A DNA stretch of 64,000 bases. Origin: Variovorax sp. Root318D1. GTDB lineage: Bacteria; Pseudomonadota; Gammaproteobacteria; Burkholderiales; Burkholderiaceae_C. Of this stretch, positions 51,345-59,931 are shown piece by piece; positions within the stretch are counted from its first letter, which is position 1, and each line of letters begins with the position of its first letter. The notes beneath the pieces are model-generated. The model had not been told where the DNA came from and searched no databases. It worked only from the letters and a program-made list of their open reading frames with translations. The position numbers and the translations under genes were made by a program. The DNA is taken from contig NZ_LMCQ01000023.1 in assembly GCF_001424835.1 (NCBI RefSeq), positions 184,504-248,503 on the forward strand, in the 5' to 3' direction.

Positions 51345-52646
51345 ATGGCGCTGTTCCCGTCTTCTGCCCTGAATGCCGGCGTGCGCAAGCGCGAGGTGTT
51401 CGGTTGGGCAATGTACGACTTTGCCAATTCGGGCTACACCACGGTCGTCATCACGGCCGTGTTCGCCGCCTACTTCGTAGGCGGCATCGCCAAGGGCGCG
51501 CCCTGGGCCGCCTTTGCTTGGACCGCGGCCCTCAGCGTCTCCTACGCCATCGTGATGCTCTCCATGCCCGCCATTGGGGCCTGGGCCGATCGCCACGCGG
51601 CCAAGAAGCGCGTGCTCGCCGTGGCGACGGCGGGCTGCGTGGTTGGCACGGCCTCGCTTGCACTGACGCCAAGCTTTTCGGGTGCCGCAGGCGTCGCGGT
51701 GGCCATGGGACTGGTGATCGTCTCCAACACCTTCTATTCGTACGGCGAGTCGCTGACCGGCGCCTTCCTGCCCGAGCTCGCGACGGCCGAAGGCATGGGC
51801 AAGGTCAGCGGATGGGGCTGGGCCTTCGGCTACGTCGGCGGCATGCTCGCGCTCGGCTTGTGCCTTGCCTACGTGCTGTCCTCGCAAGCCAAGGGGCTGC
51901 CCGCCTCGCACTTCGTGCCGGTCACGATGCTGATCACGGCCGCCATCTACGGCACGGCCGCTTGCGCAACGTTTGCGCTGCTGCCCGAGCGCGCACGGCC
52001 CCGAACGGCTGGCGGCGCGCCGAGCGCCTGGCGGCAATTGCGCGCAACCTTTCGCGAGGCACGCGCCTACCGCGACTTCATGTGGCTGCTGGTGTGCACC
52101 GTGTGCTACCAGGGCGGCGTGGCGGTGGCCATCACGCTGGCGGCCATCTATGCGGAGCAGGTGATCGGCTTCGTGGCGAGCGAGACGATGGTGCTGATCT
52201 TCGTGCTGAACATTGCGGCCGCGGTCGGCGCGTTTGCCTTCGGCTACGTGCAAGACCGCGTCGGCCACAAGTTCGCGCTGGCCGGCACGCTGGTGGCTTG
52301 GATCGCGGTCTGCGTGATTGCAGCCATGGCCACCACCAAGGGCGCGTTCTGGTGGGCTGCCGCCATTGCAGGGCTCGCCATGGGCTCCAGCCAGTCGGCC
52401 GGCCGCGCAATGACCGGCTACCTTGCGCCGCCGCGGCAACTGGCCGAATTCTTCGGGCTCTGGACCTTCGCCACGCGCCTGGCGAGCATCATCGGTCCGC
52501 TGATGTACGGCGCCATCACGTGGGCCGCGGGCGGCAACCAGCGTATCGCCATTCTCTCGACTGCGGCCCTGTTCGTGGCGGGGCTGCTGCTGTTGCTGCC
52601 CATCGACATGGCCCGCGGCCGTGAAGCCGCTTTGCGCAGCCGATAG
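51345..52646 (+). CDS. MFS transporter, UMF1/Atg22-like family
   Basis: A 433-aa major facilitator protein with twelve predicted helices. The start NAGVRKREVFGWAMYDFANSG is the usual opening of the UMF1 (unknown major facilitator 1, Atg22-like) proteins, and the loop 2 signature GAWADRHAAKKRVL agrees with the MFS. ATG 51345 is preferred; the open frame upstream overlaps the previous gene. Substrates are unknown; yeast Atg22 exports amino acids from the vacuole. It converges with the next gene. Confidence 0.88.
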   Translation: MALFPSSALNAGVRKREVFGWAMYDFANSGYTTVVITAVFAAYFVGGIAKGAPWAAFAWTAALSVSYAIVMLSMPAIGAWADRHAAKKRVLAVATAGCVVGTASLALTPSFSGAAGVAVAMGLVIVSNTFYSYGESLTGAFLPELATAEGMGKVSGWGWAFGYVGGMLALGLCLAYVLSSQAKGLPASHFVPVTMLITAAIYGTAACATFALLPERARPRTAGGAPSAWRQLRATFREARAYRDFMWLLVCTVCYQGGVAVAITLAAIYAEQVIGFVASETMVLIFVLNIAAAVGAFAFGYVQDRVGHKFALAGTLVAWIAVCVIAAMATTKGAFWWAAAIAGLAMGSSQSAGRAMTGYLAPPRQLAEFFGLWTFATRLASIIGPLMYGAITWAAGGNQRIAILSTAALFVAGLLLLLPIDMARGREAALRSR

Positions 52647-52667
52647 GCAGCCAATAAGGCCTGCCGC

Positions 52668-53447
52668 TCAGGGCATCTGCTGCTGTAGCGACTTGGGCAC
52701 CCGGTAGCGCTCGCCGTCGTAGCGCAGCGTGACGGTGCTGAACCGCGCGGGCAGGGACCTCTCCGCGCAGCCCTGGTCTTCCTGCAGTTGAGCATGGCTC
52801 TGGACCAATGTGCGCGCGAATTGCAGATCGGCGTAGCCATTGCTCGCCGACTTGCCGACCGACAGCATGGTGCGCAGTTTCTCGATGCGGCCGGTGCAAC
52901 TGCTGTCCCATCCGCCGCTGTCGTGGTCGAGCTCGACCTCCGGCAGCACCTGGCGCAGCTTGCTGCCGTGCTGCACGTAGAGGCGGATGGTTTCGCTCGC
53001 GACCGAACTGCCTGGCGCCGTGCCCCTGTAGCGCACGCGCAGCCCGAAGGCACGCGTGTCGGAAGACAGCACATAGCGCGAGGTGTCGATCCGGATGTCC
53101 TGGATGGCGGTCGCACTGTCTTCGTCGAGTGCCTCGGGCTGGAAGATGCGGCCGATCACCACGTCGCGCTCGGTGTTGCCGTTGTCGGGCCGCTGGATCA
53201 GCAGCAGCTCGAGGTCGAAGACCTTGGCGCCCGTGCTGCTCGTTTCGCGCGGCACCGGCAGCACCACGATGCTGCGCCCCGGAAAGGCGGGCCATGGCTT
53301 GCAGGCGGCCAGCCGTTCATCGAGCGGGCGATTCGGATGCAGTTTGGCATGCATGCGCTCGGCCAGCCCGCTTTCGCAGGCGGCGTGGCTCAGGCCGGCG
53401 GCCGAAAGGCACAGCAGGAGCAAGGCAAGGCGCAAAGTGCAGCGCAT
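52668..53447 (-). CDS. Exported protein of unknown function
   Basis: A 259-aa protein with a clear signal peptide (MRCTLRLALLLLCLSAAGLS) and cleavage after SHA at residue 22. The mature part is mostly beta by pattern, with FPGRSIVVLPVPR, DLELLLIQRPDNGNTE and DSGGWDSSCTGRIEKLRTMLSVG, and about five cysteines. I do not recognise a family. It follows murI by 11 bp on the same strand, but a link with peptidoglycan is not shown. Confidence 0.78.
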   Translation of the reverse strand: MRCTLRLALLLLCLSAAGLSHAACESGLAERMHAKLHPNRPLDERLAACKPWPAFPGRSIVVLPVPRETSSTGAKVFDLELLLIQRPDNGNTERDVVIGRIFQPEALDEDSATAIQDIRIDTSRYVLSSDTRAFGLRVRYRGTAPGSSVASETIRLYVQHGSKLRQVLPEVELDHDSGGWDSSCTGRIEKLRTMLSVGKSASNGYADLQFARTLVQSHAQLQEDQGCAERSLPARFSTVTLRYDGERYRVPKSLQQQMP

Positions 53448-53458
53448 TCGAATCGAAT

Positions 53459-54271
53459 TCAGGTGGGGATTGGGGCGGGCATGGCTGCATCGGTTTGCCG
53501 CGGCCGCTGCAGCCAGTGCGCAGCTGCGGCTTCGAGCACGGCCAGATCCCCGCTGCCCTGCAGCTGCAGGCCGCCTTCACCGCCGTCTGCCAGGCGGCCG
53601 AGAGAGGCCAGCACGCGCCGGGTCTGCTGTGCGACCGGCGCGCCGGTGTCGATGAAGCGCAGCGCGGGCGGCGCATGGCGCTGAAGTTGGCTCTTCACGA
53701 GCGGGTAGTGCGTGCAGCCGAGCACCACGGTGTCGACTTCGCCCGTCGCGTGTCCAAAGGGGCCGGCCTCGGCCATGTAGCGGGCGCAGAGCATTTCGAT
53801 GCCCGCGGTGTCGAAGCCCTCGATGGCTTTGACGAGGCCATCGCACGGCACGGCGCGAACAGTCGCGGACCCAGAGAAAGAATCTCGCAGGGCCGCGTAC
53901 TTGGCACTGGAGAGTGTTCCGCGCGTGGCCATCACCGAGATGTGGCCGGTGCGGCTCGTTGCCACGGCGGGCTTGAGCGCAGGCTCCAGGCCCACGATGG
54001 GCAAGGACGGATGCTCGGCGCGCAGCAGGTGGATCGCCGCAGTCGTGGCCGTGTTGCAGGCCACCACCAGCGCCTTGATGCCGTGCTCTTGAATGAGCTG
54101 CTCGGCCACTTTGCGCGAGCGCTCGATCACATAGTCATCGCCGCGCTCGCCATACGGCGCATAGGCCGTGTCCGCAAAGTACACGAAGCGTTCGTGCGGC
54201 AGTTCGGCGCGCAGCGCGGCGAGCACGCTGAGCCCTCCCACGCCGCTGTCGAAGACACCTATCAAGCTCAA
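53459..54271 (-). CDS. murI: Glutamate racemase
   Basis: MurI makes D-glutamate for peptidoglycan. The 270-aa protein has the N-terminal FDSGVGGLSV (7-16), catalytic Cys72 in VVACNTAT and Cys186 in VLGCTHYPL. There is no ATG near the conserved start. TTG at 54271 overlaps the fumA stop (TTGA) and has GGAAGAAG a few bases upstream; TTG at 54265 is the alternative. The longer open frame with an earlier start lies inside fumA. Its odd coupling to fumA should lead to modest translation. Confidence 0.93.
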   Translation of the reverse strand: MSLIGVFDSGVGGLSVLAALRAELPHERFVYFADTAYAPYGERGDDYVIERSRKVAEQLIQEHGIKALVVACNTATTAAIHLLRAEHPSLPIVGLEPALKPAVATSRTGHISVMATRGTLSSAKYAALRDSFSGSATVRAVPCDGLVKAIEGFDTAGIEMLCARYMAEAGPFGHATGEVDTVVLGCTHYPLVKSQLQRHAPPALRFIDTGAPVAQQTRRVLASLGRLADGGEGGLQLQGSGDLAVLEAAAAHWLQRPRQTDAAMPAPIPT

Positions 54272-55821
54272 GCTTCTTCCATCATGATGGTCTTGAACTC
54301 GCCGCTGGCAATGCGCTTCTGCCACTCGGCCGGGCCGGTGATGTGCGCGCTGGTGCCGCCGGCGTCGACCGCCACCGTCACGGGCATGTCGACCACGTCG
54401 AATTCGTAGATGGCCTCCATCCCCAGGTCTTCGAAGCCCACCACTTTGGCAGTCTTGATGGCCTTGCTCACGAGGTAGGCGGCGCCGCCCACGGCCATGA
54501 GGTAGGCGCTCTTGTGCTTCTTGATGGCCTCGATGGCGACCGGGCCGCGCTCGGCCTTGCCGATCATCGCGATCAGGCCGGTTTCGGCCAGCATCATCTC
54601 GGTGAAGCCGTCCATGCGCGTGGCGGTGGTCGGGCCGGCAGGGCCCACGGCTTCATCGCCGACCGGATCGACCGGGCCGACGTAGTAGATGACGCGGTTG
54701 GTGAAGTCCACCGGCAGCTTCTCACCCTTGGCCAGCATGCCCTGAATGCGCTTGTGCGCGGCGTCGCGGCCGGTCAGCATCTTGCCGTTGAGCAGCAGGG
54801 TGTCGCCCGGCTTCCAGCTCGCCACTTCGGCGGGCGTGAGCTTGTCCAGGTCGACGCGCTTGCTCTTCTTTTCGTCGGGCGCCCAGTTCACGTCGGGCCA
54901 CAGGTCGAGCGAAGGCGGGTCGAGGTAGACCGCGCCGCTGCCATCCATCACGAAGTGGGCATGCCGGGTGGCCGCGCAGTTGGGGATCATCGCGACCGGC
55001 TTGCTGGCCGCGTGCGTCGGGTACATCTTGATCTTGATGTCGAGCACGGTCGCCAGGCCGCCCAGGCCCTGCGCGCCGATGCCCAGCGCATTGACCTTCT
55101 CGTACAGTTCGATGCGCAGCGCCTCGACCTTGCTGAGTTCGGCGCCCGAAGCCTTCTTGGCCTGCAGCTCGTGCATGTCGAGGTCGTCCATCAGGCTTTC
55201 CTTGGCCATCAGCGCGGCCTTCTCGGCCGTGCCGCCGATGCCGATGCCCAGCATGCCCGGCGGGCACCAGCCGGCGCCCATGGTTGGAACCGTCTTGAGC
55301 ACCCAGTCGACCACGCTGTCGCCGGGGTTCAGCATGACCAGCTTGCTCTTGTTTTCGCTGCCGCCGCCTTTGGCCGCCACGGTCACTTCGACGGTGTTGC
55401 CGGGAACGATCTCGGTGAAGATCACGGCGGGCGTGTTGTCCTTGGTGTTCTTGCGGTCGAACTGCGGATCGGCCACGACCGAGGCGCGCAGCGTGTTGTC
55501 GGGGTGGTTGTAGCCGCGGCGCACGCCTTCGTTGATGGCGTCGTCCAGCGAACCGGTGAAGCCGCCCCAGCGCACGTCCATGCCCACCTTGAGGAACACG
55601 TTGACGATGCCCGTGTCCTGGCAGATCGGGCGGTGCCCGGTCGCGCTCATCTTGCTGTTGGTCAGGATCTGCGCAATGGCGTCCTTGGCGGCGGGGCTTT
55701 GCTCGCGCTCGTAGGCCTTGGCCAGGTGGGCGATGTAGTCGGCGGGGTGGTAGTAGCTGATGTACTGCAGCGCGGCGCTGATCGATTCGATCAGGTCGGC
55801 CTGCTGGATCGTGGTCGTCAT
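54268..55821 (-). CDS. fumA: Fumarate hydratase class I (iron-sulfur)
   Basis: A 517-aa class I fumarase that hydrates fumarate to malate in the TCA cycle and uses a [4Fe-4S] cluster. The N-terminal cluster-binding domain has Cys in GHRPICQDTGIVNVF and two later in TMGAGWCPPGMLGIG and AMIPNCAATRHAHF. The C-terminal beta domain begins after a linker (RVDLDKLTPAEV) and has GPTTATRMDGF, the site that also handles the organic acid. It follows proX by 71 bp on the same strand. An iron-independent fumC lies 4 kb away. Confidence 0.95.
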   Translation of the reverse strand: MTTTIQQADLIESISAALQYISYYHPADYIAHLAKAYEREQSPAAKDAIAQILTNSKMSATGHRPICQDTGIVNVFLKVGMDVRWGGFTGSLDDAINEGVRRGYNHPDNTLRASVVADPQFDRKNTKDNTPAVIFTEIVPGNTVEVTVAAKGGGSENKSKLVMLNPGDSVVDWVLKTVPTMGAGWCPPGMLGIGIGGTAEKAALMAKESLMDDLDMHELQAKKASGAELSKVEALRIELYEKVNALGIGAQGLGGLATVLDIKIKMYPTHAASKPVAMIPNCAATRHAHFVMDGSGAVYLDPPSLDLWPDVNWAPDEKKSKRVDLDKLTPAEVASWKPGDTLLLNGKMLTGRDAAHKRIQGMLAKGEKLPVDFTNRVIYYVGPVDPVGDEAVGPAGPTTATRMDGFTEMMLAETGLIAMIGKAERGPVAIEAIKKHKSAYLMAVGGAAYLVSKAIKTAKVVGFEDLGMEAIYEFDVVDMPVTVAVDAGGTSAHITGPAEWQKRIASGEFKTIMMEEA

Positions 55822-55892
55822 GGTGGGGGGTGTTTTTTGGAGTGTGGAAACGCCCCCCGATTATCTCAGCCGCCGCGCCCGGCCCCGTTACG

Positions 55893-56903
55893 CTACCTTG
55901 CGGCGGCCCGGGCTTCCTCGATCCAGCCGTCGAACAGCGGCCGGTGCACCCGGATCCAGCCGTCGGTGTGCCGCTCCAGGTCTTGCTGGGTGTTGGCGCC
56001 CTGGCTCATGCGCAGGTTCTGGGCGTTGATGTCGCCGATCGGCAGTTTCATCACCTCGAACAGCTTGCCGGCCGCGGGATTCTTCTCGACGAAGGCCTTG
56101 TTGGCGACGATCTGCTCCTGGTTGGCCTGGAAGCCGTAGTTCTTGCCGTTCGGAAGCTGCGTGTCCGCGTTCCCGGCCTGGGAGGACGAGAAGGGCACTT
56201 GAAGCCACACCACGTCCGCGCCGGGCCGCAGCACGGCGCTCACCCAATACGGCGTCCACGTGTAATACAGCACCGGCTTGTCCTGCTTGAAGCGGGCGAT
56301 GGTGTCGGCCATCAGCGCGGCGTAGCTGCCCTGCTTGTGGGTGACGGTGTCGCGCAGCTGGTAGGCCGCCAGGTGGTTTTCGATGGCCAGCTCGCAGCCC
56401 CAGCCGGGGTTGCAGCCCGTCAGGTCGGCCTTGCCGTCGCCGTCTGCGTCGAACAGCTTGGCGATGGCCGGGTCCTTCAGCTGCGCGATGTTGGTGATGT
56501 TGTATTGCTCGGCCGTCTTGCGGTCGATGAGGTAGCCCTGCACGGCGCCGTCCGAGTACACGCCCTTACGCGAGAGCTTGGCGTCGCCGCCGCTGTTCTT
56601 GTAGAAATCGGCGTGCAGCAGACTCCAGTGGTTGGCCATGAAAGTGGCGTCTCCGTTGGCGATGGCCAGGTGTTCGGTGGCGGGCTCCAGGTCTTTCATG
56701 GGCAGGGTGGTGTAGCCGAGCTTTTCGAGCGCGCGCATCACGAGCAGCGTCTGGAACGCCTCTTCGGCGAGCGAACTCTTGAGCGGCTGCACGGTGACGC
56801 CCTTGCCGGGCAGGTCGTCGGCGGCCTGCGCAGCCATGCCGAAAGCGACGAAGCCGAGTGCCAGCAGGCCGCGGGCGATGAGGTGGAGACGGGTTTTCTT
56901 CAT
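55893..56903 (-). CDS. proX: Glycine betaine/proline ABC transporter substrate-binding protein
   Basis: A 336-aa periplasmic protein that binds glycine betaine or proline betaine. The signal peptide ends AQA-ADD (about residue 27). The ligand-box tryptophans occur in FMANHWSLLHADFY and YYTWTPYWVSAVL. It resembles E. coli ProX (CNPGWGCELAIENHL region). It lies after proW on the same strand and completes proVWX. Expected to rise in high osmolarity with the rest of the operon. Confidence 0.94.
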   Translation of the reverse strand: MKKTRLHLIARGLLALGFVAFGMAAQAADDLPGKGVTVQPLKSSLAEEAFQTLLVMRALEKLGYTTLPMKDLEPATEHLAIANGDATFMANHWSLLHADFYKNSGGDAKLSRKGVYSDGAVQGYLIDRKTAEQYNITNIAQLKDPAIAKLFDADGDGKADLTGCNPGWGCELAIENHLAAYQLRDTVTHKQGSYAALMADTIARFKQDKPVLYYTWTPYWVSAVLRPGADVVWLQVPFSSSQAGNADTQLPNGKNYGFQANQEQIVANKAFVEKNPAAGKLFEVMKLPIGDINAQNLRMSQGANTQQDLERHTDGWIRVHRPLFDGWIEEARAAAR

Positions 56904-56925
56904 GCGTTGGATCCTTCGCGGGAGC

Positions 56926-58098
56926 TCATTGCGCTTGCGTGGACAGGGCCGGTACAGGCTCGCTCGCGTGGTGCGGGGGCGTGCTCACCAGGCGCTGCAG
57001 CAGATGCAGCGCAAAGCCGGCCGGGCCGGTGTGCCACCAGCGCCGCCCGGCACTGCGGCGCGACTTGCCCATCGCCTGCGTCAGCCGGTCGAGCGAAATT
57101 GCCAGCAGCACGATGCCCAGTCCGCCCACGGTCGCCAGGCCCATGTCGAGCCGGCCGATGCCGCGCAGCACCATCTGGCCCAGGCCGCCGACCGCGATCA
57201 TCGAGGCGATCACCACCATCGACAGCGACAGCATCAACGCCTGGTTGATGCCCGCCATGATCGACGGCATGGCCAGCGGCAGTTGCACCTTCACCAGCAT
57301 CTGCCACGGCGAGGCGCCGTAGGCGCGCGCGGCCTCGATCAGGTCGGGCCGCACCTGGCGCAGGCCCAGGTTGGTCAGCCGCACCAGCGGGGCCAGCGCG
57401 AAGATGATCGTCACGATCACGCCCGGCACGTTGCCGATGCCGAACAGCATCACCACCGGCACCAGGTAGACGAAAGCGGGCGTGGTCTGCATCGCGTCGA
57501 GCACCGGGCGCGTGAGGCGCTGGGCGCGGTCGCTGCTGGCCAGCAGCACACCGAGGGGGAGGCCGATGACCATGCAAAAGACCAACGAGGTCAGCACCAG
57601 CGACAGCGTCACCATGGCTTCGGGCCAGATGCCCAGTATGGCCACGAGCAGCAGCGCCGCCGTGGTGCCGATGGCGAGCGCACGGCCCGCGAACTGCCAG
57701 GCGAACAGGCCGATGAGGGCGATCATGGCGAGTGTCGGCAGCCCGGTCAGCAGGCCCTGCACCCAGTTCAGCGTGCTGTCGATGGGCAGGCGCACGGTCT
57801 GGAAGAAGGGGCGGAAGTGCTCGACCACCCAGCCCAGGCCCTGGTTGATCCAGGATTCGACGGGCAGTGAGCCGTCCCAGAGGCGGTGCAGCTGGAGGCC
57901 GCTGGTGGTGGCGTCGGCCGATCCGGCGAGCTGACGGGCCGCATCAACGGGCGCGTCGAGCCAGGCGCTCGTTGCGGAGGCGTCGGGCGCGGCGGACAGT
58001 GCGGCCCACGGGTCGACCGGCGCGGTCGCCTGCGGGGCCACCGCGGTGGCGGTATCGTTCAAGGGAGTGAATTCGGAAGGCAGTGCGGTGTCGTTCAT
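56926..58098 (-). CDS. proW: Glycine betaine/proline ABC transporter permease
   Basis: A 390-aa permease with a long N-terminal cytoplasmic part (1-125) like E. coli ProW, then about seven helices. The ABC-permease loop EAARAYGASPWQMLVKVQLPLAMPSI is present (family pattern, shortened in use). ATG 58098 has AAGGA upstream; the TTG before it is not needed. It lies 21 bp after proV. With ProV and ProX it imports osmoprotectants. Confidence 0.94.
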   Translation of the reverse strand: MNDTALPSEFTPLNDTATAVAPQATAPVDPWAALSAAPDASATSAWLDAPVDAARQLAGSADATTSGLQLHRLWDGSLPVESWINQGLGWVVEHFRPFFQTVRLPIDSTLNWVQGLLTGLPTLAMIALIGLFAWQFAGRALAIGTTAALLLVAILGIWPEAMVTLSLVLTSLVFCMVIGLPLGVLLASSDRAQRLTRPVLDAMQTTPAFVYLVPVVMLFGIGNVPGVIVTIIFALAPLVRLTNLGLRQVRPDLIEAARAYGASPWQMLVKVQLPLAMPSIMAGINQALMLSLSMVVIASMIAVGGLGQMVLRGIGRLDMGLATVGGLGIVLLAISLDRLTQAMGKSRRSAGRRWWHTGPAGFALHLLQRLVSTPPHHASEPVPALSTQAQ

Positions 58099-58119
58099 CA
58101 ATGGGTCCTTCGAAGTCGG

Positions 58120-59382
58120 TCAGGCAATGGCCACGGCGGCCGCAGCAGGGACGGGTTGCTGGGGCTGGTGCGCCGGATCGATCGGCGGCGTGTCGCGGTC
58201 GAGGAACTTCAGCAGCGTCGTCTTGCTGATTGCACCGCAGAAGCGGCCGTCGCCGGCCACCACGGGCACGGCACACGGCGCCTGGCCCACCTGGCCGATC
58301 AGGCCGGCCACCGGCGCGTCGGCCTCGATCACGCCCAGGTCGTTCAGGAACGCGTGGCGCAGGCCCAGCGGGCCCTTATGCCCGTCGAGCGCCGCGCGCA
58401 GCGTATCGGCCGACACGGTGCCCAGATAGTGCCTGGTCGGGCTCGTCACATAGGCGAAGTCGCGGTCCTGGTCTTCCAGCACCTTGAGTGCCGCATGCGC
58501 ACCGCGCTCGGGGTGCTCGCAGACCACGGTGAGCGACTTGCGCGCGATGTCCGCCGCCTTGAACACCGCCGCCGCGTCCACCCCGCGCACGAAGCTGCGC
58601 ACGTAGTCGTCGGCGGGGCTGCGCAAGATCTCGTCGGGCGTGCCGACCTGGATCACCTGGCCGTCCTTCATGATCGCGATGCGGTCGCCGATGCGCATGG
58701 CCTCGTCCAGGTCGTGCGAGATGAAGACGATGGTGCGGCGCTGCTCCTTCTGCAGCCGCAACAGCTCGGACTGCATCTCGGTGCGGATGATCGGGTCCAG
58801 GGCCGAGAAGGCCTCGTCCATCAGCAGGATCGACGGATCGGAAGCCAGCGCGCGCGCCAGGCCCACGCGCTGCTGCATGCCGCCCGAGAGCTCGTCGGGA
58901 TAGCTGTCGCCCCAGCCCGCAAGACCCACTTGCGCGAGCGCCAGGTCAGCCTGCGCGAGGCGTTCTTTCTTGCTGGTGCCCGACAGTTCGAGGCCAAAGG
59001 CGGTGTTCTCGCGCACCGTCATGTGCGGCATCAGCGCGAAGGACTGGAACACCATGCTGATGTCCTTGCGGCGCAGCGCGCGCAGCTTTGCATCCGAATG
59101 CTCGTTGATGTCCGCGCCGTCGATCACGATGCGGCCCGCGGTCGGCTCGATCAGCCGGTTCAAGAGGCGCACCAGCGTCGATTTGCCCGACCCCGAGAGA
59201 CCCATGATGACGAAGACCTCGCCGGCCTGGATCTCGAAGGTGGCGTCGAACACGCCGATCGACTGGCCCGTCTGCGCGAGGATTTCCTTCTTCGAAAAAC
59301 CTTGCCGGACGAGCTCGAGCGCCTGTTCGGGCGAGTCGCCGAACACCTTGAAAACATGGTCGATGAGAATTCCTTTGGCCAT
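58120..59382 (-). CDS. proV: Glycine betaine/proline ABC transporter ATPase
   Basis: A 420-aa ATPase with C-terminal CBS domains. Walker A is GLSGSGKST (61-69), signature LSGGMQQRV, Walker B ILLMDEAFSALDP. Two CBS repeats (about 285-345 and 350-405) can sense ionic strength or nucleotides and gate transport in this family. It is the first gene of proVWX, with a start at 59382 and GGAG upstream. A long, structured leader of about 377 nt separates it from a strong promoter at 59766-59795. Confidence 0.95.
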   Translation of the reverse strand: MAKGILIDHVFKVFGDSPEQALELVRQGFSKKEILAQTGQSIGVFDATFEIQAGEVFVIMGLSGSGKSTLVRLLNRLIEPTAGRIVIDGADINEHSDAKLRALRRKDISMVFQSFALMPHMTVRENTAFGLELSGTSKKERLAQADLALAQVGLAGWGDSYPDELSGGMQQRVGLARALASDPSILLMDEAFSALDPIIRTEMQSELLRLQKEQRRTIVFISHDLDEAMRIGDRIAIMKDGQVIQVGTPDEILRSPADDYVRSFVRGVDAAAVFKAADIARKSLTVVCEHPERGAHAALKVLEDQDRDFAYVTSPTRHYLGTVSADTLRAALDGHKGPLGLRHAFLNDLGVIEADAPVAGLIGQVGQAPCAVPVVAGDGRFCGAISKTTLLKFLDRDTPPIDPAHQPQQPVPAAAAVAIA

Positions 59383-59759
59383 ACGCCGGGGCTCCTTGTG
59401 TGATGGTTGGACACAGCGCCGCCCCGGAGGGCGGCAACGGCCACGCCATCAGCCGATGAGGCTGCCCGAACAGAGCGCGTGAAAAACGCGCGTGCAATGG
59501 CCCGGCGAGCCTTGAAGGCTGCCGACAGGCACTGAAGACGACATGGCGACGAAGCCAGTGCCCGCCGGATGCTTCATTCGCAGAGCGGCGGGCCTGGTCG
59601 AGGGGCGCCGCCTGGATGAGCGTGACGTGGCAATGGGGCCGGAAAGATCCGGCCGGGTTGCCGGGCAGGGCCCGGCGGGGAGAGCCTTGCACCGCGACGG
59701 GATTCGGCGATCCGCGAGTAGCGCAAGGGCAACCAACATGACTTGTTGGTCGTCTGAAG
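59383..59759 (-). ncRNA. Long structured 5' leader of proVWX, candidate regulatory RNA
   Basis: The proV promoter would give a leader of about 377 nt with no convincing gene. Read on the minus strand it folds into many stems: CCAACA/TGTTGG near its 5' end, GCCGGGC/GCCCGGC around CCT, GGCCGGA/TCCGGCC, GCACTG/CAGTGC, GCGCG/CGCGC and, close to proV, GCCGCC/GGGCGGC. Overlapping small frames (59449-59766 and others) have no family and may be accidental. I found no match to a riboswitch class I know. An RNA that senses osmolytes or temperature is inference. Confidence 0.45.
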
Positions 59760-59765
59760 CCTGCA

Positions 59766-59795
59766 ATTATAACTTTTTGACATTACGCGAGTCAA
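59766..59795 (-). promoter_or_regulatory. Strong sigma-70 promoter for proVWX
   Basis: On the minus strand, TTGACT (59795-59790), an 18-bp A/T-rich spacer and a perfect TATAAT (59771-59766). The A+T-rich core stands out in a GC-rich chromosome. Transcription would start near 59759. Confidence 0.75.
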
Positions 59796-59843
59796 GCCCG
59801 GGGCGTATCGTGGGCCGGGCGCTCGGGGCAAATAAGCCTAGGC

Positions 59844-59862
59844 AAATGCGAGCCATTCTTAT
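59844..59862. promoter_or_regulatory. Fur-box-like site upstream of fumC
   Basis: AAATGCGAGCCATTCTTAT agrees at 15 of 19 positions with the common proteobacterial Fur-box form AAATGAGAATCATTCTCAT. It lies 70 bp before the fumC ATG and on the far side of the proV promoter. Fur would repress fumC when iron is plentiful. The rest of the 59,796-59,931 stretch holds a GCGCCCGC/GCGGGCGC hairpin (about 59,880-59,900). Confidence 0.5.
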
Positions 59863-59931
59863 CGAGGCCATACTCGGCAGCGCGCCCGCTGAGCGGGCGC
59901 AACCATCCAAGACCGCGGAGCTTTTTTCATC

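Noticed and set aside
59449..59766. Small minus-strand frame (105 aa) in the proV leader
   Set aside because: Not called as a gene: no ribosome-binding site, no family, and it starts about at the predicted transcription start. It is kept only as an alternative explanation for the leader.
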